Shown here: piece by piece, positions 23,808 through 35,393 of the stretch
How positions within the stretch are numbered: the first letter of the stretch is position 1
Layout: each line of letters begins with the position of its first letter
NCBI RefSeq assembly: GCF_019320115.1
Contig: NC_089583.1
Location: forward strand, 76,215,368-76,279,367
Source of the DNA: Miscanthus floridulus
Taxonomy: Eukaryota; Streptophyta; Magnoliopsida; Poales; Poaceae
Direction: 5' to 3'
Length of the DNA: 64,000 nucleotides
Notes under the pieces: model-generated
What the model was told of the DNA's origin: nothing
The model's database searches: none
Seen by the model: the letters and a program-made list of their open reading frames with translations, nothing else
Made by a program: the position numbers and the translations under genes

Positions 23808-25664
23808 TGTAACACCTTCGGTGTTACACTGAAAATCTTTTGCTAAAACATGTCTGAGCATCATGGTTATGTGTTAATGCATGCAATATAGTGTGTAGAT
23901 CAAATTCTGTAACCCGAAATGATCGACAGAAATATGAAATGAAAGTTTATTTCATAGTCACATAATATCACTTAGGGTTTAAAACCAATTTTTATTAAGC
24001 AAAAATGCTATAGAACATATATGTGATACTTGAATAAAGTTTGATGTGCAACCTTTGTAGATGACAATGAAATACCTATGGTCAAAAAATGAATTCACTA
24101 GCCAACATACCTAATAGCTTGGAAATTGAATTTGACGCGAATCCGATCAAGACTTTGTCAAATTTCTAAGGCTGGAAAATGGTTTGACAAAGCTGTGTTT
24201 GGCAATTTTTGTAGAGTAATTGGGTTAAGGAGTGGTGTGGTTTTATGGCTTGTTTTAGTAGCCTAATATGTCCTATTAAGTATAGAAAAGGTGGTTTGAC
24301 GATGGGATCAACGGTTTAGTTGTGGTTGACGCTTTAAAAAGTGTGCATGGCACGTTCTTGGTCGGGTTCATCGTGTAGGCACGGTCACCGCGCTCCTGAG
24401 CCATCGGCGGTGCGCTAGCCACGCGTGCACGTGTCTGGCCGAGCTCAGCTAGCAACTGTGGCTAGCAGCCCTGGCTTGCTATGGTGCCTCCTCACTACCA
24501 TGATACGCGCTGCCACTAGCATCACTGTTGGTGCCTCTAGGGCCGCCCGCATCACTCTGTTGCTTGGCTCTGCTCCACCAGACACTGTCATCATTTCCGC
24601 TCAGGTGCTGTGGCATCACTTGGCCATAGCCTCGGTCGCCAACATGTGCACGTTCCCTCTGCGCCGCGTTGTCATGTCGAGTGCACTATGTGCGTAGGGC
24701 CATGACACCCCCACGTGCCTCTGCTCTACCTGGCATCCACGTCCCACCGAGGCAGCACAACACCCCTCTGCTCACCGTGCCACTGCCACTACCGCCCTTG
24801 CTCTGCCCACGCATGTAGCCATCCCCAGTTGTGTCTTTGTCCTCTTCTATTAAGTGGCAAGCGCCATGCCGCGCTTCCCATCCACCACCGCCTGGAATGG
24901 CGTCGTGCCGGTCCAACCAAGCCATGCCAAAGCAAATCATAGTGCCTAGTCACTTCTAGGGTAATTGCGCTCGCCTATGGCTCAATTAGGAACCTAGCTA
25001 TGCGCCAAGCCTACCCACTGCCATAGTCGTGTGATGTCAAGCTCCAATTTGGAGTTTTCCCCATCGCTGGTCATCTTACGGCTGATTTCAAGCCACTCTA
25101 GAGCACCCCCTTCATAGAGCCTTAGCATCCAATTCCTTGGCACTGTTGCCTTTGCCTTGATTCCCTCTACCCCCTATGCACTCCACTTGCACCATCACTA
25201 CTTTCCTGGCGCCGCTGACACGGTCGCGCCATCATAGTCCATCGCTAGGCTTGCCATGTGCGCGTGGCCAGACGCACCAGGTCCATCCTCGGTCAAGCCA
25301 CCACCACAAGTAGCTTCGGGGTGAGTTGCTAATGCCCATCCATTAGTTCTATCACCTCGGTTGTGCCCTGGCTCACTAGAACATGGCTGTCGCCACTGCA
25401 GGGTGTCTGCCTCTATGGAGGGAGCTTCTGACCGTGTCCCTATTCATCTCTTCACTGTCCACCGCTTTGTGTCTGCATCTAGGTGAGCATCGGCCCCTTA
25501 GAGGGGCGAGGAGGGGTCTGGATGGCCGGTGTGGTGGTCCAGTGCCATCGCCGTCACGCGCAGTGCGCACGGGGGTGGCCGAAGGACCCACTTGTGGTAA
25601 AGACATGAATGGGGAGGGGCTTATCTGTATAAGCATAGACTATAGGAATAGTGTTGCAGACCTC

Positions 25665-25681
25665 GGGGGGGGGGGGGGGGG
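25665..25681 (+). repeat. 17-base poly-G run
   Basis: An uninterrupted run of 17 G lies in LTR C. The F LTRs have no such run at the matching place. Length of such a homopolymer is often unreliable in assemblies. Confidence 0.9.
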
Positions 25682-26415
25682 TCACCGGCAGCTCAAGGGT
25701 GTTTTCACAAAAGATGCCAGCGCGTAGGCCTCCCCATCACGGGCCGTTTCCACGCGGATGGGCCATGTCCCACGTGGGCTGTGCCCACAGGCTGCGTGTG
25801 TGGGCCGCGCCACTCGTTAGTGGGCCACACGGGTTGAATTTAGTTTTCTTTTTTCCAAGGAATTAGTAAATGCTTTTCGAATTTAGTTTTGAGCTGATCT
25901 TTGGAAAATTATAGTAAATTCTGTAGGTGTCCAAAAATAGTGAAACAAAATTTGCTAGGTTCACAAAAATGTAATCTATCTATTGGTATAGTTACTTACA
26001 GTTATCTGTGATAATGATAGATTCATTAATTCATTTAGGAAAGCTTAGAATTATTTAGCTTTATATTTGTAGGAATTTTTGTGGCAAATTGGTAATAGCT
26101 TTAGACATGAAATTTTTATAGTAGGTTCATCAGAATATTATGTGCTCATTGTAATTTTTGTAGCCTTAGAATCGGCTGATAAATTGGGTAGTTAGTACTC
26201 CTTGTTTTATCATATGTATAGTAAATCGATATTAAGAAGAAGGATGCATTTAGTTGCTAAGATAATGCATGCAATGTTTCATACATATTTAGTGGTAATA
26301 ATAGGTAACTTAGCGTCTTAGTCGATAGAGCTAGCTTAGCAGCTTGATAGACATATACTTATTTTAAGAGTGGTTATTGCCGTATTACTAAGTGTTGTAT
26401 CATCATTTCATGCAT

Positions 26416-26580
26416 GTAGATAACGAGTTGGTAGAGTTCATAACTGCGGGTGAGCAGGACTACGAGGAGATCATTGAGGAGTACGAGGAGGAGATTCTCG
26501 TACAGGAGGGAGCCCCAGAGCCATAAATTGCTAACTTTGTTGACACCCCACCTGCCCAAGGCAAGCCCCGGTGCATAACC
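26416..26580 (+). other. Acidic exon-like GKPR module in LTR C
   Basis: After an AG (…CATGTAG, about 26419) the frame reads EQDYEEIIEEYEEEI and remains acidic up to a TAA at 26524-26526. The conserved DNA block GGCAAGCCCCGGTGCATAA follows at 26560-26578. The F 5' LTR (53675-53840) and F 3' LTR (62860-63024) hold the same arrangement with stops. Confidence 0.4.
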
Positions 26581-27126
26581 CTTATTTTTGAATGATCACT
26601 GGATATATATATGTGATATGCATTTACATTACAGGCATTTTATGTAAACTACATGCATAGATATACTTACCTATGAGTCCTACTAGCATAGGTTGAGTAG
26701 CTGCTATGCTCAGGATTTCAGTAGCGTGAGTAACCTGCCGTTACTCACAATAAGTTATTATTATTATCACTCATGATAAAAATGGTGAAAGGAAAATGGA
26801 GACCGGGTAGGGATATGGTTTGGGTACTGGTGGGTGTAAGAGGTTGTCTCCTACGGCCAATGGGGCATAGCTTGGTTACACTATTTTCCCTACCTATGTT
26901 GGTTAAGGACCAACCATTGCATTGGGTTCTAGGCAAGTCACAGACTTATTATCTTGAACACATACTTGTGTATGGGCGCGGGATGGCTCATTGTTCTCTT
27001 GTTATGGGTTTTGGCTCTTTCCGGACCGACTGATTGGAGGCGAGGATGGTGGAGGTCTAAGCACTGCACTGAGTACAGGACTCAGGAGCAGGGGCTTGGA
27101 GTCCAAGTTTAGATGGGGACCTGGAC

Positions 27127-27499
27127 TTAGTGCTCATCGTGCTTTACTAGTGCTCATTATGCTTTTCTTAGGATGTGTGTTTCCAACTTGTTTGCTGGCT
27201 TGACAAGAGCTACGAAGCTTATCCTTCTCAAACACAACATCTTTCAAGCCTCTAACCATGACATGCTTAACCAATCTATTCAATTGTTTCATTCCAACAT
27301 GACCAAGCCTTCTATGCCATAACCAACCCATGCTAGACTTAGTGAATAAATATGTAGATAATTGAGCTTCACTAGCATTAAAATCAACCAAGTATAGATT
27401 CTCATATCTAAAGCCCTTGAAGATCAAGTTAGAGCCATCTACACTTATGATCTCTACATCATTTACCCCAAATATGCATTTGAATCCAAGATCACACAA
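27127..27499 (-). pseudogene. Copia GAG-pre-integrase / integrase N-terminus, truncated
   Basis: Minus-strand translation gives the gag_pre-integrase signature HRRLGHVGM followed by the integrase zinc-binding CXXC region (here S-S-C-Q, the first Cys lost). It then ends abruptly after STSKA at the junction with LTR C. The integrase core, RT and RNase H are absent. It belongs to the SIRE-type Copia element whose 5' LTR is at 29892-31844. Confidence 0.85.
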
Positions 27500-27740
27500 T
27501 TAAGCCACTGATAGCAAATTGAAGTTCAAGCTCTCTACTAGCAACACATTGGATATGCTCATGTCATTGGATATTGCAATCTTACCAAGCCCTTTGACCT
27601 TGCCTTTGCCATTGTCACCAAATGTGATACTATCATAACCATCATTGCCATTGGTATTGATTGAGTTGAACATTCTTGCAGCACCGGTCATGTGTTGAGT
27701 GCACCCACTATCAAGAACCCAATGCCTTCCTCTAGCTTTG
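27500..27740 (-). pseudogene. Copia protease remnant
   Basis: The minus-strand frame shows the aspartic protease area: the HWVLDSG-like stretch is just before 27691, followed by MTGAARMFNS and the SNVLLVESLNFNLLSV segment typical of Copia polyproteins. A stop after LLSVA separates it from the next frame. Inactive as it stands. Confidence 0.75.
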
Positions 27741-27761
27741 TAATTGACCTACAACAGAAGA

Positions 27762-29330
27762 TCAATTCTTTTTAGGTACCCAAACTTGCTTGGGTCCTTG
27801 AAGGTTAGTGACCAAGCTCTTTGGCACCCAAATGGCTTTCTTCTTTGAGCCCATCCATGGCGTACCAATGAACTTAGCTTTCACACCATTTGTACCCTTA
27901 GTAAGCACATAGAAAGAATTAATCTTAATTGAGGATACATTAGCATTTTTGCTATTGTTCTTGCACTCATGCTCTTTATGACCAGCTTGCTTGCAACTAG
28001 TGCAAAACTGATCAGTGTTCTTCACAAAACTAGTCTTGTGAGGAGCAAAGGCCGCCTTGCCTTTCTTGGGGATATAGCCCAATCCCTCTTTGTAGAGGGA
28101 ATCTCTTTGGCTACCCAAGCACATAAGCAAGCGGTCCTCACCACCATAGGCCTTAGCCAAGGTGTGAGTGAGCTCATTGACCTCCTTCTTGAGAGTCTCA
28201 TTCTCAACCATTAGTGAGGCATCACAAGTGAAACCATCACTACTAGATGAGGTGGAAGTAGAAGTGCTACAAGAAAGGTTAGTGAGAGCAACAATGATAG
28301 GCTTATGGAATGGTTCATCAATAATATCACAAGTTAAGCCTACATCACATGTCTCAACATGCTTCTTCTCATTTTGCTCATTAAGCAAATAGGAATGAGC
28401 TTTTTCAAGCTTCTTGTGAACCATGCCAATCTTCTCATGTGCTTCCTCTAGCCTCTCATGAGATGCATTGAGCTCATCAAATGCTTGCTTAATAGCTTTT
28501 AGTTCCTTACGCAAGCTTTTGCATTCCCTTCTCTTAATATCAAAGTGTTCTTTAGCATCATCTAGCATGTCAAGTAATTCATCCTTAATTGGTTCATCAT
28601 CATCACTATCACTTTCATTTTCATTTTCATTATCAAGTTCCTCATTACTTTCATTATCACAAGTTTGTACCTTAGTGGCCTCAGCCATGAAGCATGATGG
28701 AATGTCGAAGAGAGAAGGCTTCTCATTGATAGCAATGCTTGCAAGTGCCTTCTTCTTGGTGGTCTTGATAGCATCACTATCATCATCATCACTTGAGGAA
28801 GCATCACTATCCCAAGTGACTACATATGGACCACCCTTCTTCTTCTTCTTGAAGGTCATCTTGTTCTTCTTCTCTTTTTTTTCCTTCTTGTCCTTCTTGT
28901 TCTTCTTGTTGTCATCATCATTATCGCTATTGTATGGGCATTGAGCAACAAGATGATCTTTGCTTCCACAATTGAAGCACCTTCTTGACTCTTCCTTGTT
29001 CTTAGATGAAGACTTCTTTCTTCTAACACGGTAGCCCTTCTTCATCATGAACTTGCCAAATCTCTTGACAAAGAGAGCCATGTTCTCATCATCCATCTCA
29101 TCAAAGCTCAAGTCTTCATCTTCACTTGATGTATCTTGCTTTGCCTTGCCCTTGTATGATGTGGCCTTGAATGCCACACTCTTCTTCTTCTCATCCTTCT
29201 TCTCATCTTTCTTCTCATTCTTTTCTTCCTTCTCATCATCATCTCTATATGTATCATCGGTCGTTATATCTCCCAACACTTGGTTTAGTGTCATGGTGTC
29301 CAAACCACTCCTCAATAGAATAGTGACCAA
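27762..29330 (-). pseudogene. Copia gag, C-terminal 522 codons (SIRE/Maximus-type)
   Basis: This is the longest open frame in the window. Order of parts: a very charged Lys/Glu/Asp segment; a CCHC zinc knuckle (CFNCGSKDHLVAQC, about 28935-28990); lysine- then aspartate-rich linkers; a long predicted coiled coil (about 28380-28560, with ELNASHERLEEAHEK); and a second CCHC-like finger (CTSCKQAGHKEHEC, about 27960-28005). The extended gag with coiled coil and second finger is typical of the SIRE/Maximus lineage. It is separated from the gag N-terminus by one stop near 29358. It would form virus-like particles with Copia RNA. Confidence 0.88.
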
Positions 29331-29357
29331 TGTGCCAAATCTTGAGGGTAAGCATCT

Positions 29358-29762
29358 CTAGAACTTATAGGAGAAGTCCTTGTCCTCCACCTTCTCACCA
29401 AGTGCTTTGAGATCATTGACAAGCACTTGTAACCCATGGAACATCTCTAGCACACTCTCATCCTCCTTCATCTTGAAACTAACAAACTTCTCCTTGAGGA
29501 TATATGCCTTGGCACCCTTCATGGCTTGAGTGCCCTCAAATGATTCCTCAACCTTCTTCCATGCTTCATGAGCCATCTCAATGTTTTTGATTTGCTCAAA
29601 TGTTCTCTCATCAATAGCATTATGAATGGCACTAAGAGCAATGTCATTGTTTTGGAGAAGCACTTCTTCGGTGGCGATGGGGTTCTCTGGATCCTCTATC
29701 TCAATCTTGGTCTCCACCACCTTCCAAACTTTTCTATTGATTGACTTGATATATGTTGTCAT
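29358..29762 (-). pseudogene. Copia gag N-terminal (UBN2-type) domain
   Basis: The minus-strand frame has the gag UBN2 pattern: AHEAWKKVEESFEGT, then KFVSFKMKEDESVLEMF and LVNDLKALGE. It opens 115 bp downstream of the PBS, with ATG at 29760-29762. A stop after SYKF splits it from the 522-codon frame, which continues with LRCLPSRF in the same element. Confidence 0.88.
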
Positions 29763-29877
29763 CTTAGCCTTCCAATAGGGATAGTTTGAGCCATCAAATT
29801 GGGGTGGCTTCTTGGTGTTGTTGATTTAAGCCATTTTTACACCAAAGGTTGTTAAACCTCAAATCACGGTGACCATG

Positions 29878-29889
29878 GCTTCGATACCA
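29878..29889 (-). other. Primer binding site of Copia element
   Basis: The minus strand reads TGGTATCGAAGC, a variant of the initiator tRNA-Met PBS, two bases after the LTR end CTTTCA (plus 29892). Confidence 0.8.
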
Positions 29890-29891
29890 CT

Positions 29892-31844
29892 TGAAAGGTC
29901 CTAATGGCAAGAGGAGGGTGAATAGCCTATTAAAAATTTCTACAACAACACTTAGCAAACCTGTTAGACAAATATGAGGCGAAGCGAGTGTTGCGCTAGC
30001 CTACTTAAAATGCAAGCCACCTACCACAAGTCTAGTTTCTATAGTCTCTATCCACACAATGGCTATGTCACTACGCTAAGTTAGTGTGCTCTCAAAGGCT
30101 AACTAAAGAGCCACACTAACCAAACTAACAAGCTCTCACAACTAACTACACTAAAGAGCTAGATACCTAGTTTGCGGTAATGTAAAAAGAGAAAGCTAGA
30201 TAGTTATACCACCGAGTCAAGGAATGAACCAATCATTCACAAGAATGAATACCAATGAAGACTAATTACCTCAGAATCAAATGATGACACAATGATTTTT
30301 TACCAAGGTTCACTTGCTTGCTGGCAAGCTAGTCCTTGTTGTGGCAATTCACTCACTTGGAGGTTCACGCGCTAATTGGCATCACACGCCAAACCCTCAA
30401 TAGGGTGCCGCACAACCAACACAAGATGAGGATCACACAAGCTATGACCAATTTACTAGAGTACCTTTTGGCTCTCCACCGGGGAAAGGTCAAGAACCCC
30501 TCACAATCACCATGATCAGAGCCGGAGACAATCACCAACCTCCGCTCGATGATCCTCGCTGCTCCAAGCCATCTAGGTGTCGGCAACCACCAATAGTAAC
30601 AAGCGAATCCCACAGCGAAACATGAACACCAAATGCCTCTAGATGCAAACACTCAAGCAATGCACTTGGATTCACTCCCAATCTCACAAAGATGATGAAT
30701 CAATGATGGAGATGAGTGGTAGGGCTTTGGCTAAGCTCACAAGGTTGCCATGTCAATGCAAATGGCCAAGAGGGTGAGCTAGAGCCTCCCAAACGCCTTA
30801 TATAAGTGTTCCCTCGAAATAGAGCCGTTAGGCTCTCACTACAGCCCAACTCGGGGCGACCGAACATGCCAGTTAGATCGACCGGACGCATCAGCCCCAA
30901 TGTCTAGTCACTGATCGTCATCCATGTGTCCCTTGCATTCAACGACATCTGCACGATCTCAATGGTCAAGTGACTCAGCGCAACCCCTAAGTCACGACTG
31001 ACACGCAGGCAAGTTGACCGGACGCACCACGCCAGCGTTAGGTCCTCACGTGCCTACACGCCAACACCCAGCGACTGGACGCACTAATGGAATGACCAGA
31101 CGCTCCAATAACATGGAGTTCGGTCACTTCCAGAGAGCATCCAGAGCCGCATTTTCTTGATCGGACGCATCTGGTGTACCTCAACCGGACCCAGCTCAGC
31201 GTTCGATGCGATACCATAGGTTATGATGTCTCGGCTTCTTCTGATCGGACTCACCACTATCGCCTTCGGTCACATTTTGACCTAGCGTCTGGTCACTTCA
31301 ACAATAGAGCCTGAGCACGTCAACTTCATCTAAAATTGATCGAACGCTGCTCCGCTGAGTCCGGTCACTTCGTGACCTACGTTCGGTCTCTATTTCACAG
31401 TGACAAACACCTCCTTTACTTCACTAACTTCTCCACCCTTGCTCAAATGTGCCAAACACCAAGTGTATCACCTTGTGCACGAGTGTTAGCATATATATGC
31501 AATGAGTTAGAGTATCTAGTGGCACTTTGATAACTATATTTCGATATGAGTTTCACCCCTCTTAATAGTACGGCTATCGATCCTAAATGTGATCACACTC
31601 ACTAAGTGTCTCGATCACCAAAATGAAAAAGCTCCTATCAAGTTTCACCTTTGCCTTGAGCTTTTTGTTTTTCTCTTTCTTCTCCAAGTCCAAGCATTTG
31701 ATCATCACCATGGCATCACTATCATCATGATCTTCACCGTTGCTTCACCACTTGGAATAATGCTACCTATCTCATGATCACTTAGATGAACTAGGTTAGC
31801 ACTTAGGGTTTCATCAATTCACCAAAACCAAACTAGAGCTTTCA
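29892..31844 (-). mobile_element. 5' LTR of SIRE-type Copia element, 1953 bp
   Basis: Minus sense: TGAAAGCTCTAG...GACCTTTCA, so the LTR ends form the inverted pair TGAAAG/CTTTCA. A TATA-like TTATATAA lies at 30798-30805. Right flank AAAACC equals the right flank of the LTR at 4277, so both sit at the same point in element D. It lacks about 50 bp present in the other copies near 31490. The matching 3' LTR is lost. Confidence 0.92.
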
Positions 31845-34800
31845 AAAACCAGATCCCTTCTTCTTCTTAGATTACCCAATCACCTCTGGCTAGCGTCCCT
31901 AGTTCCACGAATGGCGACTGGATCTCGTAGCTCTACTTCGGATTCGAGGGGATGGGGATGAAGAAGAAGAGCGAGGACTAAGGGCATCTTATAGTGGTGA
32001 ACGGAGGTGGGCGCAGCTCACCAGAAGTGGAGATGGCGTGGATGGGCGACATTGCCGGTTCATGCTACGAGGATAAAGTCGGCCACGGTGCGCTAACTAC
32101 ATGAGCTTGAGTAGAGGGAGGAAAAGAGAGGAGAGGGGGTTCGCTCGATGAGGTAGGCGTGCGGACGGTCATGTCACCAAAAGAGGAAAATAGGAAGGGT
32201 GGTCTGGTATGGGGACGAGAGCGAGGATCGAGAGCCGACAGGATGTCGAGAAAAAGGAGAAGGGCATAGTACACGAGGACGATGGATGTGGCATAAGGCC
32301 GTGGTTATGTTAGGATAGGGTGCTAGCGGTCCCTGACACTGACGGCGTCCATAGGACACGTGGCAATAGTGACTTGGCATGCATAGTGCGGCTGAGTTGG
32401 GCGCAGTGCTTCGAACATGATATCCACTCAGGCTTTTCCAAGCACTCCCTACTACCCAAGGCTAACTTTTTCCTGGTGTTCTTCTTTTCTTCCCTTCCTT
32501 GTCCACAATATGCACCAACCTTTGTATGAACTAAGATCGCAACATGCATGCTTCCTCCAAAACCACATCCTCTTTTTTACTTTGAGAGAACACTATTTTA
32601 TCAACCTGTTGTGGATTTCCTGTTTGGAAAACCCGAATATTTCCAAGTACAATATTTGTATCAAAAGTAGTATGGCGGTGTAACTTGGTAAAGGTACTTG
32701 GTCAACGACCTCGATACCAGTGTGTGGCGAGCAACGTCACCATGTGGCAGCTGTTCTATAGGGGCCCTCTGTTTCATCGTGGCACCATAAGCTATTAACC
32801 AGGCAACTACTACCAATTTACACGTAATGAAGGCAGTGGGGTCATAGACTACAGAATTAGAGGAGTATTGCAAGGGAAGATTCAAACAACAAGGGTTCAT
32901 TTCATAACAAGGGACAAGAAATTCAAACCCTACAACGGATTTGATTTAAAGAGATTCAAGTGTTCTGCTAGGACATCCCCAATTAGTTGATATAGTGTTC
33001 TCTGTTATCCAACCATGACTATTCTGCTTGCATCTGAATGGCTGCTTCTCTTATAACCCACTTATCATCGTCCTTGAAAACCCTAAGCACGTCTAACAAG
33101 ACCCAAGGGTAGATGGACGCAATAAACACAACGAAATAAAGAAAATGCACATTCCAAATGTCCTTATACAGGTACAACATATAGGCACTCCCTCTTCCAT
33201 TCTCGACACATCGTTCACCTTCCCTATGATCGGACGACCTCAACAACTATGGATGAAATACAACGAAAAGATTACAATACTGGAGGACATCGATGAAAGA
33301 CACTACTAACTACGGGTACATCTCCCTAAGGCAACTAATCTATTTTGTCGGACCACACATCTTCATTCCCGGGCTCGGTGGATTCTTTTACCGCCCTGTC
33401 TATGGATCTGCCTCCTCTCTGGGTAGTGGCTGAGTGATGGGAAGCAGTGGTTCTACTTCTGACACTTTTGAGGGTGGAGGTGCTGGCGGTACTGCAACAC
33501 TAGTTCTCCTTCTTTCTGGTGGGTGGACAGGGATTCCCTCCATGATCAAGGGATCCTGCCATTCAGCAGCCAGCATCCTCCACTTGGCCCTGGTGACAAG
33601 GTAGGCCTCTCCCAACGGATGGGCATGTCGATCTTCAGCCTCCTTCAGAGCTTCTGACATGGCAGTCTCTTGACTCTCTGTGGCTGTCGCACTAGCATGT
33701 GCTTCAGCAAGCTGCACCTAGAGCATCCTGGAGAAGATCTCGGCTTCCTTGGCTCATCGGAGGCACTTCCTCAGCTCCGAGGCTTACCGATCATACTGCT
33801 CATCTAGAGCAAGTAGGTACATGGTCAAGTGCACCATGGTAGGACTGTCTTCTTGCGCATCCCACCCTTGCAAAGCCTCCATACGAGCCCTCCATGCCCG
33901 TTGATTCCTTTCCAAAGGTGGAAAGAACCTCATGGGGGTATGAGTAGTGGGCTCTTCATAGATCTAGCAAAGGTACCGCAAGGCTTTGCGGGCCACAACT
34001 TGGTAGGTGTCGACGAAGCGAAACCCGGTTGCGGTCACATTCCAGGCCTCAGTGATGTCAGGAAACTCCTCACTCTTCCCAACGTAGATGGTCACTTCAC
34101 ACCGCTCAGTGCCATGCTTTTCATACTCACGGCCCTCGTAGTCGGGATGATCTTTGACTCTGAGCTTTTGCAGGATGGCAAACAAGATTTTGGGAAAACC
34201 CTCAGTGTTTAGGCAGTAACTACTAACCCAGGCTCCTGCCATCCCTGATGGTGGTTGTAAGGAAGGATTCAACGAAAAGCTTGCTCAAAAGGAAAAGCTA
34301 GGTGAGCTAGAGTGTACCGGGTGGTGGTACAATGGCTAGGCCAGGCCCTACTAATAATGGCAGAGTGGTCAGTGGTCCTGGCACGGTCCACCAATGTTCC
34401 TACGCGGGATCACTACAAATGAATCGACCGATTTTTTCATGCGTTCGAGGCAAGCGATGTCTGAGGCCATTACTGACTAGTACGACTGTAGGAAAAGGGT
34501 CCGACAAGAGCGTAGAAAAGAGTAAGAGGAGACGTGGGTCATGGCAGGCGTGAACCACAGGCGAATGTGGAGTACGAAGACACCGTTCAACAGTAACTTC
34601 TGAACAGGGATGAGTCAGTCGTGCATAATATGACGCATGTGACATCTATGAAGGGCGCATCTACCAGCCATACGGTCACGATGACTAAGGCAGTACTAGC
34701 GTGACTGACTTAAAGATCGTATACTACGCGAGAGTCAGTCCACCAGAGAGAACCTAGTTAAACCTATTCTGGATAGTTAACAAAAACAATAGGGCTACTT

Positions 34801-34895
34801 ATATACTTCGTATACAAACGCCCTAACTTTCCGCAAAAATAGGTTATCAAATTTTAGTTTAGAAAAGGATTTTGAAGCTTTATTTCCTCATTTAT
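31845..34895 (-). mobile_element. Internal region of element D (copy 2)
   Basis: Collinear with 4278-7255, with scattered substitutions and small indels. It contains the better copy of the D ORF (33400-34242) and an open stretch at 33019-33246. No retroviral enzyme domains are seen. Confidence 0.7.
33400..34242 (-). pseudogene. Decayed ORF of element D, unknown function (copy 2)
   Basis: Minus-strand reading from a MAGAW methionine (34240-34242) stays in one frame through EGFPKILFAIL, HGTERCEVTIYVG, EEFPDITEAWNVTATGF, RKALRYLC, HTPMRFFPPLERN, an Ala/Glu-rich helix (AEAHASATATESQETA) and a Pro-rich tail (VAVPPAPPPSKV). Four stop codons interrupt it (near 33964, 33787, 33754 and 33719). Undecayed length would be about 280 residues. 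I cannot assign a known domain. It sits in the gag position of a non-autonomous element and may be a captured or specialised protein. Confidence 0.55.
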
Positions 34896-34907
34896 GCTTT
34901 GATACCA
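34896..34907 (-). other. Primer binding site of element D (copy 2)
   Basis: The minus strand reads TGGTATCAAAGC, one base different from copy 1, next to the LTR end CCACA (plus 34910). Confidence 0.75.
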
Positions 34908-34909
34908 CC

Positions 34910-35393
34910 TGTGGCAGAACTACCCGAAATAACTCGCTTACGGAGGCGCTTGTCTTCCACTAGCACGCAAGCACCACCACCACCGCGCCACTAGCATCAG
35001 GCTTGGCTCAGCCAGGTGGGCAGCAAGCACAACGGGAGGGAGTGGGCGGCGCGCGCCGGGCGGAGCAAGCACCATCAGCATCAGTACCAGCTGCGGGGCG
35101 CGAGCACCAACGGTTGAGAGGAAGTATGGTGGAAGGCGGACAGCCACCGCGACGGAGCAGTAGCGGTACACGTTAGTGGTGCTAGGAATGTGGGACCTTG
35201 ACGAATGGAGGGTGGGGTTTTCGTTCTAGAGAGTGGACAACGACCGAACGATTTCCCAATAAATAAATACGAGCATAATAGAACACACTTGTTGGGCAGT
35301 TCAGGACAGCATCGTGGCCCACGACAACATCAGCGTTCAGAAGATTGAACACCCGCCCCTATGTATTTCCGTTTTGAAAACGCAAAGTTTACC
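34910..35393 (-). mobile_element. 5' LTR remnant of element D (copy 2)
   Basis: Matches 7270-7750. Ends where a CACTA-type fragment begins. Open frames here are compositional (GC-rich, CACCAC repeats). Confidence 0.6.

Larger units (their letters stand above)
23808..27126 (+). mobile_element. Tekay LTR C, truncated
   Basis: It starts TGTAACACCTTCGGTG and is collinear with the LTRs of the Tekay element at 51530-55154 and 60263-64000. It breaks off at 27126, where Copia sequence begins, so about 0.8 kb of its 3' end is missing compared with the LTR at 51530-55154. It contains a 17-G run, an acidic module (26430-26530) and the GGCAAGCCCCGG block (26560-26571). Confidence 0.85.

Noticed and set aside
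28468..28944. Ser/Leu/Phe-rich plus-strand ORF of 158 codons
   Set aside because: Antisense shadow of the Lys/Glu/Asp-rich Copia gag.
33829..34212. Plus-strand ORF of 127 codons
   Set aside because: Antisense of the D element ORF; absent as an open frame in copy 1.
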